A DNA stretch of 64,000 nt from Tricholomella constricta (taxonomy: Eukaryota > Basidiomycota > Agaricomycetes > Agaricales > Lyophyllaceae). The stretch is from the NCBI GenBank assembly GCA_013368375.1, contig JAACJP010000002.1:1612001-1676000 (forward strand), given 5' to 3'. Of this stretch, positions 57,016 through 64,000 are shown one piece after another. The position numbers and the translations under genes were made by a program. Each line of letters begins with the position of its first letter. The first letter of the stretch is position 1. The notes under the pieces are model-generated. The model did no database searches. It was not told the DNA's origin and saw only the letters and a program-made list of their open reading frames with translations.

Positions 57016-60000
57016 TCACGAAAGCTGAGTCGCAAGGCCTCGCTCATATCCACGCTGCTCGGCTAACGAAAGCTGCTTTGCAAGTTCCATATCGCGTTCA
57101 AAGGCTGCGTCGTCGTCAGCTTCGCTCACTGACGTGGAAGGCCCGTCATGTTTAGGAGAAGTCGTCCGCCTCGGAAGAGGAGGAGGGGAGCGTTTCTGCT
57201 TTTGGTCAGAATATCCTTCGGTCGCAGTACCAGCTTTGCGATCTGCCTCGGCATCCTCCCGCATTACCTTTTCAACGATCTCCCTGTATTTCTTCTGCCG
57301 CGCCTCCGTACTCCGTTGTGCGTCTTTGAACTTCCTGACTATCTCAGCACACTGAGCGGCGGTGCTAGCCTTCACAGCCTCGCGGCCATCACTTATACGT
57401 GTGTAGCGGATTTGATGCTCCTGCCTTTGGCCGGTGGCTGTTTGTAGGCTCTTCCAGGCGCCATGAAAGGGATGCGCCACAACTCCTACGATACCAGCTG
57501 CAGGTCGCACTGTTACGTTCACGACTGCGGTATAGCGGTTATTGAGGGAGTGTGAGATTCTCAGTAAATCCACGTACAGCTTCTTGCCGAGCCCTTGACG
57601 GCGCCCAAGAAACCCTGGTGTACAGGCGGAATAAACATGCAATGATCGGTAATGTAAGAGAGCATAGTCCTACCCCTTTCTTTGCACCTTCAAGAGGTTC
57701 ACGAACCAAGCCGGTAATACCGTCATAATATCCATAAAATAAGCCCTGAGAACCACGTCTGGTTATAGCAATACGTTAGAACAGCAAAAGAGAACTCGCC
57801 TTTCCCGCCTCCTTGACACCACTTCTAAAACCCGTCACTTTCCCAGGCTGGCGTACTTTAGAGCCGTATAGTTTTGGTGCATTATATAAACCTTCATGAA
57901 CAGAGGCAACTATATCAACGACACCTGATTTCGTGAAATCAGTACATATCACTCTGCAATGAAAGTCAGATAAGTGGTACCGCGAGGGATGGCAGTGGTG
58001 GTGTGGATGATGCCTTTGATTGGGGAGCTACAGTGCCGCATTACGAGCCGCACTTATGGCTTTGAAAGCTGGACGTACTAGAAAATTTCTGCGATTCCTG
58101 CGTAGTAGTGCGTTATCGTCCAAAAAATAGCACTGGCTCCACCCGTCACAGGATCTGAAACTTGCTTGCGACTATCATAGTCTTTGCTTCCTATTGGGGG
58201 GCATTATGACAAGATACGCGGAAAAGCATCTGTAAGGACTTGCTGTGCATGTCGAGAGTATCCATGTCAAGCTGTTTCGCATCAGCGAGCGCCTGCGCCG
58301 CAAATGCACTGAGTTTCAGACACTACGCAGAAAGTCAAGATTTCGTATAATTGCAGGTTTGACAAAGCCAACGTACATGCTCAGTGGACCACCAGACGGC
58401 CAGTTTCGACGAGTCGAGGTCGCATCTCATGTTTAAAAGTGGAAGATGGCGGTAGAAACTTTCCACACCATTCACCACCCCGTTCTGCAGAACGTTAATC
58501 GACTACTCAGATGAATTGATCTAAAAAAGGCATACCTCACTCCGAATCTCCTCTGCCATCCGGCTCGCAGCGAGTTTCGCAGTTGGACTGATTGCGAACT
58601 TGATTGCATCCCGTAGGTTATCCACAGTGAGTTCCTTGTGTGGAATCGGCTCAGGTCCTGCGCCCGCCTTATGGATCATGGCACCTGCAAGGACGTCATT
58701 GCCATTCCTTGCGTCAGAACAACCTGCTCACCCCAAAATCCCTGGTCACCAAAAAATGGAACAACCACGGTTGGGCGACCCTTTGCCAGGCCAACCGCAG
58801 TGGTCCCGGCGCCACCATGGTGTACTACAGCAGAGACACGTTCGGCATCAAATAGCCAGTCATGCGGTACGTTGCCAAGGATGAAGACATGGGGTGGGAC
58901 TGTTACACCACCAAGTCCGCCCTAAGAGAAGTGAGTTCAAGGCAAGCGAAGGGACTGGAGTAAGTGACTCACCCAGCCTGCAGAAACCAGAGCGCGGACA
59001 CCAGCTTGAGCGGTGGCATCGAATATCATCTCTTAAGGTCGAAGTCAGTGCACATGATGGGGTAGGTTAGGGAGGACGAACTAGTCATGGCTGCTGCATC
59101 GGCAACGACGACCGAGCCGAACCTGTTCGTCGTTGAAAAGAAAATTAAGTATGCGTTGACGGAAAACGAAATTGGCCTTACCCGATGTAAACTGGTGGCT
59201 CCCCGGCGGCCAAGAACGCAGCGAGGTCGTCTGCTGGCCTGAAAGTAGTAGCGAGGTCGAGAAAATAAAATCCTACGATGTCTGTTTCCAAATTCTATGA
59301 GACATGTATGTTAACAGAAAACTAATCATTATACCGATGTGATTTTTCCAGTCGGGAGGTTTTGGAACCAGGGTGGGACTCATGCAATACGTCCAAGGTA
59401 CTTTGAGTCGGTCTACCAGCCCAGGACCTGAACGTAGCGTAAGCGGGGTTAGACCCAACGAGCCAGTGCGTAAAGTGTTGACGAGATCTCCGATTCTGAG
59501 GTGCAGGGTGTCAATATTTGGTAAAGAAAGAAGGATATGGAGACGGATCACCCTTGCCATGTGAGTAGATCAGCTATAGCATAACTCAAGTAATTAGTAA
59601 GATCGTGTTCTGCATTCGACTGCTTAATATTGACGAGTGGATGCGGAAATGCTGCTGTGGGACTCCTGTATCATGTCATAAGGACGGACAATGAAGGAGC
59701 ATGGCGCCAAATATCCTACCAGGGCATTGCTAAGGATATGCAAAGGTTAGGATTGATAGGCTGACACACAAGCTCGACTGACTGAAGCTCAACAACAGAG
59801 GTATGCCCAAAGCCTCTGCACAGTGAACGTGCGCGAACGCCGGCGGATTCGATATGATCGCGTCCGCAGCGAACGTACGTCCCGTGGACGGGCATGGAGA
59901 ATGGCACGAGTTCCAACAACCGTTCATCATCTGCAGGGAGTCATCAGCGTCATCAGCAATTGAAAATTCCAACGGAAAACCCATTGATATACCTCAGTGA

Positions 60001-60731
60001 GCATTTTGCGCTTCCGCCCAATGTCGCCATTTGTGAGAGATTCGAACCCAGGGATGAGGCCAGGATCTGAGAGGTCGTAAGGCAAGATAGCAACGATTAG
60101 ATAGTTGCCCGACTCTTGACCATATAACTCATCAGATCCTGTGGGTTTCCTCCAATATCGAAGAATTCAAGTCCTGCCTCAGTCACGAAAAAGCGAAATG
60201 TTTCGTGCGTGGCTATGCGAACACGATGCCCATCCTTAAACAACCGTTGACCTAACGCAACGTACGGTTGAACGTCACCTGTACGAGAGATCATGAAACT
60301 TCATTCGAAGCAGTCGGTTTTAAACGCACCTCGACTACCCACAATCATGATCACAATGTTCATGCTAGGGTATTGTTTCCATTCCTTTTCGTCCACAGCG
60401 AACTCCTCAACATCTCGGGCATAATCTTTCGGAAGATCCGGAAGCTTCTGAGCCAAATCAAGAGAGATAACAATACGACCGTCCTCCGTAACACGAGCGA
60501 TCGACTTCATGCCCTTTCCCGTGGATTTCCATTCCGCATAATCTAAGCAGGGTCTAAATCTGAATCTGAGGGACGTGAGAAGGACTTACTGATCTTCGGG
60601 TCAGTCTGTATACTTCCAAGGTCGACAATGGTCGAATTTGAAGGAGCATTATCAGGAGGATACCCAGCTTCGTTGGTTGGAAGGATAGGAACGTCGTCCT
60701 CGATTTCCTGCATGTAAAGTGGTCCTTTCAT
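57016..60731 (-). CDS. UDP-glucose:sterol glucosyltransferase-like (GT1) with C-terminal UIM-like motif
   Basis: The product has 881 residues from 21 exons: 60731-60590, 60542-60330, 60278-60114, 60066-59993, 59930-59783, 59729-59720, 59665-59552, 59495-59335, 59272-59182, 59122-59082, 59031-58973, 58921-58732, 58684-58536, 58484-58377, 58322-58244, 58190-58079, 58027-57981, 57924-57800, 57745-57674, 57614-57578, 57524-57016. It should glucosylate ergosterol-type lipids. Marks: [77 protein letters not shown] and the sugar-nucleotide site [14 protein letters not shown] (about 440-452). The C-terminal extension is SPIKGI.., [17 protein letters not shown] and a charged coiled coil. It has no GRAM or PH domain, unlike yeast Ugt51. 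Two introns have GC donors (58243 and 57799). A broken copy lies at 62930-63835. Confidence 0.93.
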
Positions 60732-60937
60732 GATCTGGGAAGAGAGAAGATGTACTTGAGAAAGCTGTATAGTCTGATGAGGCTGAGAAGGCTGCGGGAA
60801 CAAGCTGCGGCCACTGCTTGACACGGCCACGAATGACGAGTTGTGGATTCGGGTATACCGGCCCGTGGCATTCCGAGTCATAGGCGTCCACGAGGGTCCA
60901 CAAGGTTCCACAAAGATTATAAGCATGAAGTACGTTA

Positions 60938-62243
60938 TTACTTGGTTGTAAGTGTTACAGTACTTCGAGCGCCACTTATCACCGAGTAATCAGGTGGGGG
61001 TTGACTTGCACCCTCACCATCCTCACCGTAAATGCCCAACTCCCTCTGCTGGGCCTCCAACTCCAAGATTCGCTCACTCATCAATTCCACTTGTTGTCTG
61101 AGCCTCGCCTCTGACGCTCCCTGAGACACATTCAAGATCCCTGTTTCTGAAGTTTGATTTTCTGTTTCCAATTCCGTCCGGAGTTGGTCGCGCTGTCTCT
61201 GAACAGCGGCTTTCTCGCTCAGAACCTCTGCAAGTCGACCTATGATAGAAGGGCGAACGATTTTATGAGGGAAAATTCCACCTCAAGGTACCTATATACG
61301 CTTACCACTTGTATCTGAAGGCTGCACGTAATCTGGATCGTATGTGAGAGGGACCAGGGTCGGGTAGGTTGGGCGTCGCCACCGCCTGTACATGATGAAG
61401 GCAGTGACAAGCAGAGAAAAGAATGCAAGGCCTCCTAGTAGACCTCCTACAATTTCTCCAGTGAAACTCTTGTTATGTGGCGATAGGGTTGTCGTTGGTT
61501 GACCTTGAGCTGTTGTCGTGGTTGAAATGTTATGTAGGGATGGGGTCGTCGTTGGTTGAGTCTTCTGAATTGAGGTAGAGTTTTGTGTAGACGAGGACGT
61601 AAACACGGACCTAAAATATGTCAACCTTCCGGTCCTGAGAGGGTGCAATAATAGACCTACGATGCGGTTAAAGACGTCGGGGTGCCTGCGTCATTTGTGC
61701 TGGCGTCTATACGAATTTGATTGCTGCCTAAAAAATGTGATAGACTAGTATGCTTCGTCATTCGTGCTTTCACCAGTGCACAATAATGTGCCAACATACG
61801 GAAATTCAGCCCACACCCTGCACGTGGTTCTATACGTATCTGAGTTTAGCATCAATTTGAGAGTGGTGCGTTGCACTCACGGCGGTACAAGTTCAGGGAA
61901 CTTCCTTGTCAGATTATAATCTCGGGAAAATATTAATGACCCGTTTAGTTCCTTAAGACCAAACTTCGTCTCGAGGAGCTGCCACCCGAAATCAAAATCG
62001 CATGAGAGATACAAGTCAACGAATCTGGGGTCTGTCCCATTGGCAGTCCAAGAAAGTTGACATATCTCCCCTTGGATGATGTTGGGTGGAGTAAGTGAGA
62101 GCTCGAGAGCCTGGGCAGCCAAGGTGACCAGTGCCAGGACTCTGTCAGGAGAATGGATCCAGTGAGTAATTGCTTGGTAGTATCCCAGGCGAGCGATCGA
62201 CTTACAAACATTTACGGAGGCCCAGGACGTGTGGAAGTGGCAT
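60938..62243 (-). CDS. Single-pass membrane protein with Ser/Thr-rich stalk
   Basis: The product has 334 residues from exons 62243-62206, 62141-61889, 61839-61800, 61727-61661, 61610-61306 and 61239-60938. It has a signal peptide (KCLVLALVTLAAQALELSL) and a beta-rich N-terminal domain beginning LTPPNIIQGEICQLSWTANGTDP, as in a large agaricomycete family of unknown role. Then come a Thr/Ser/Gln stalk with short repeats (TQPTTTPSLHNIS, QPTTTLSPHNKS), the span GGLLGGLAFFSLLVTAFIMY, a basic stop and a cytosolic coiled coil (EARLRQQVELMSERILELEAQQREL) ending near PPPDYSVIS. The topology resembles Mid2/Wsc-like wall sensors, but this is only an analogy. Splicing of exons 2-4 was chosen by phase and is uncertain. 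Confidence 0.75.
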
Positions 62244-62929
62244 CTTGGTCCACCTAGGAGGCGAGAACAGGCAGCATATTAAAGGTGCAGCCTGAGGACT
62301 ACCTGGGAAAAAGACAAAGATGAATGATGCAGATGAAGATGGAGGTACTAAATAGGAGAGCTCATCGTCGAACCAATGATTCATTGCATGGCCCTTGTTC
62401 TTCGATGGTTTTCCTTCATAACGGCTATCAAACGACTTGGCTGTGCGGACCAGGGTATCGAACCTCGAGGCTCGATGCACTTCACACACAGATCGTTTGC
62501 CATTGGTGAAGGGTCCAGAATCAAATTATCTGGCCACAGCAAAGTTCTGACCTGCATGAAAATAGATCGATTACGGGAAACGAGCTGTAATTGTATCATG
62601 TTGGTCAGATGGTGATAGATCCCACAGACTGTAACCAGACTAACGAACTTGCAACTCGCATCTTGCAGATGTAATCAGGCTTCGGGGTATGACATCTTTT
62701 GATGCGGAGCGATACGCTTACGAAGATAGATTTGAAAAACCATGATGCGAAACAACTTGGCTCAGTTGATAATGGGAGAAGAGTCTTCTTGTCGACGCAA
62801 GCTTCTATCGTGATCAGGGATGATTCATCATATAACAGCAACAATTTCTATCGGCAACGAAACCGGCGTCCAGTGTGTACTAGGGTGAGTGGTCAGTGCC
62901 CGGATGGACCTGACCCGCTCATACCCGCG
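62244..62929. other. Intergenic, no gene seen
   Basis: Upstream of the membrane protein gene. Only short frames without family features. Confidence 0.45.
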
Positions 62930-63835
62930 CGGCGAGCCCGTTATGTGGACTTGGCCCAGGTCCTGCGCCGGCCTCATGGATCTTGGCACCTGCAAGGCTT
63001 GCGTCAGAACAACCTGCTCACCCCAAGGTCCAAGAATTGGAACAACTGCGATTGGGCAACCTTTTGCCAGGCCAACCACAATGGGTCCCAGCGCCATAAT
63101 GGTGTACTACAGCAGAGACAGTTTCGGCATCAATTAGCTAGTCGTGCTGTACGTTGCCAAGGATGAAGGCATGGGGTGGGACTGCTACACCACCAAGCCC
63201 GAGCTGGGAGAAGCGAATTCATGACAACCGAAGGGACTGGAACAAAAGACTTACCCAGCCGCAGCGCGGACACCAGCTTGGGTGAAGCACCGAACATCAT
63301 CTTGTGAGGTCGAAGTCAGTGCATATTATGGGCCCGCCCTAGAAGAAGTGACTTCAAGGCAAGCGAAGGGACTGGAGCGAGTGACTCACCCAGCCTGCGA
63401 AAACCAGAGCGCAGACACCAGCTTAGGCGGTGGCATCGAATATCATCGCTTAAGATCGAAGTCAGTGCACAAGATGGGGCGAATGAGGGAGGACGAACTG
63501 GTCATGGCTGCTGCATCGGCAGCGACGACCAAGCCAAACCTATTCGTCGTCTATAAAAAAAGGGCCAGTGCGCAGAGCGTTGACGAGGTCTCCGATTCTT
63601 GAGGTGTCGGTGCTAAATTTGGTGAGAAGATACGTGGACGGATTTCCCTTGCCATCTATATAGATCAGCTAAAGCATGTTCTGCGTTCGACTGCTTGATG
63701 TTGACGAGTGGATGCGAGAATGCTACTGGGGGGCTCCAGTATAATGAGATAAGGATGCATTGCAATCGGAAGCTCTAATGAAGCTTTGTTGAAGCTTGAA
63801 GCTTTGAAGGAGCATGTCACCAAATATCGGTTTTG
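62930..63835 (-). pseudogene. Truncated, rearranged copy of the sterol glucosyltransferase gene
   Basis: The DNA is closely similar to part of the gene at 57016-60731. Segments matching its exons 13-12 lie at about 62950-63200. Exon 11 appears twice, at about 63255-63305 and 63395-63465, and exon 10 at about 63490-63560. A jump then leads to the 5' edge of exon 8 at about 63565-63610, so exon 9 and most of exon 8 are missing. Part of exon 7 lies at 63655-63735 and its upstream flank at 63800-63835. The haem-like claims do not apply here; the site VVHHGG is degraded and frames are broken. There is no 5' half and no 3' end. It cannot encode an enzyme. Confidence 0.82.
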
Positions 63836-64000
63836 TGTAGATGCCGGGACTCCGTCGTTTTCTGTGGGAGCAGACACCCCGAACACCGTGCGCCAACTGT
63901 GCACTCGCATGATGAGCACACCGGCCTGTGTCGAACCTGCACCTCACAAGACCCGTTCCACACTCCAAATTCGCGTGCCCCTGCCTAAAATTCACAAGTA

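Noticed and set aside
1..64000. Transposons, CRISPR arrays, viral integrations
   Set aside because: I saw no transposase, reverse transcriptase, terminal repeats or spaced direct repeats; CRISPR is not expected in a nuclear fungal genome.

Overview
The window is nuclear DNA of a filamentous basidiomycete, almost certainly an agaricomycete; I cannot fix the order. Genes are crowded on both strands and cut into many short exons by introns of about 45-70 nt with GT..AG (sometimes GC..AG) ends and CTRAY-like branch sites. The gene set also fits: DUF6699 proteins, a cerato-platanin, a GH12 cellulase, an F-box protein, a P450 with a PLRDLPGP hinge and serine/proline-rich orphan proteins. All gene models were spliced by eye. 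Exon phases were summed for each model and close to whole codons, but no model has transcript support. Some first exons and a few splice sites are marked uncertain.

Layout. 0-5 kb: 5' end of REV1 (minus), a weak F-box-like remnant, then a membrane-anchored histidine acid phosphatase (plus). 5-14 kb: a decayed PEBP-like gene, an intact P450, a two-domain lipocalin-fold protein of the Diels-Alderase/CrtC-like type, and a dead tandem copy of the P450. 14-23.5 kb: a minus-strand run of two DUF6699 genes, calcipressin, a CCDC124/Lso2-like ribosome-associated protein and an F-box protein. 23.8-35 kb: a large cysteine-rich receptor-like membrane protein, a convergent single-pass membrane protein, an unrecognised 600-residue protein and an HMG-box transcription factor. 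35-43.5 kb: a vacuolar-type serine carboxypeptidase, a glyoxalase-like protein, a CNNM/Mam3-type transporter and the tRNA methyltransferase TRM2. 43.8-53.2 kb: cerato-platanin, an unknown protein, ALG2, a DOPA-dioxygenase-like protein, tRNA-Tyr, tRNA-Thr, glutamate 5-kinase and PRPP synthetase. 53.4-64 kb: an intact GH12 glucanase with a dead tandem copy, a sterol glucosyltransferase, a single-pass membrane protein and a truncated, rearranged copy of the glucosyltransferase.

Most genes are housekeeping and unrelated to each other (proline, PRPP, N-glycan, tRNA and translesion synthesis). Two themes stand out. First, tandem duplication followed by decay is visible three times beside an intact parent on the same strand (P450, GH12, sterol glucosyltransferase), plus one orphan decayed gene (PEBP). 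Second, the splicing is extreme: exons of 3, 5, 8, 10, 11 and 12 nt and five apparent GC-AG introns in conserved genes. The only hint of specialised metabolism is the P450 next to the Diels-Alderase-like protein.
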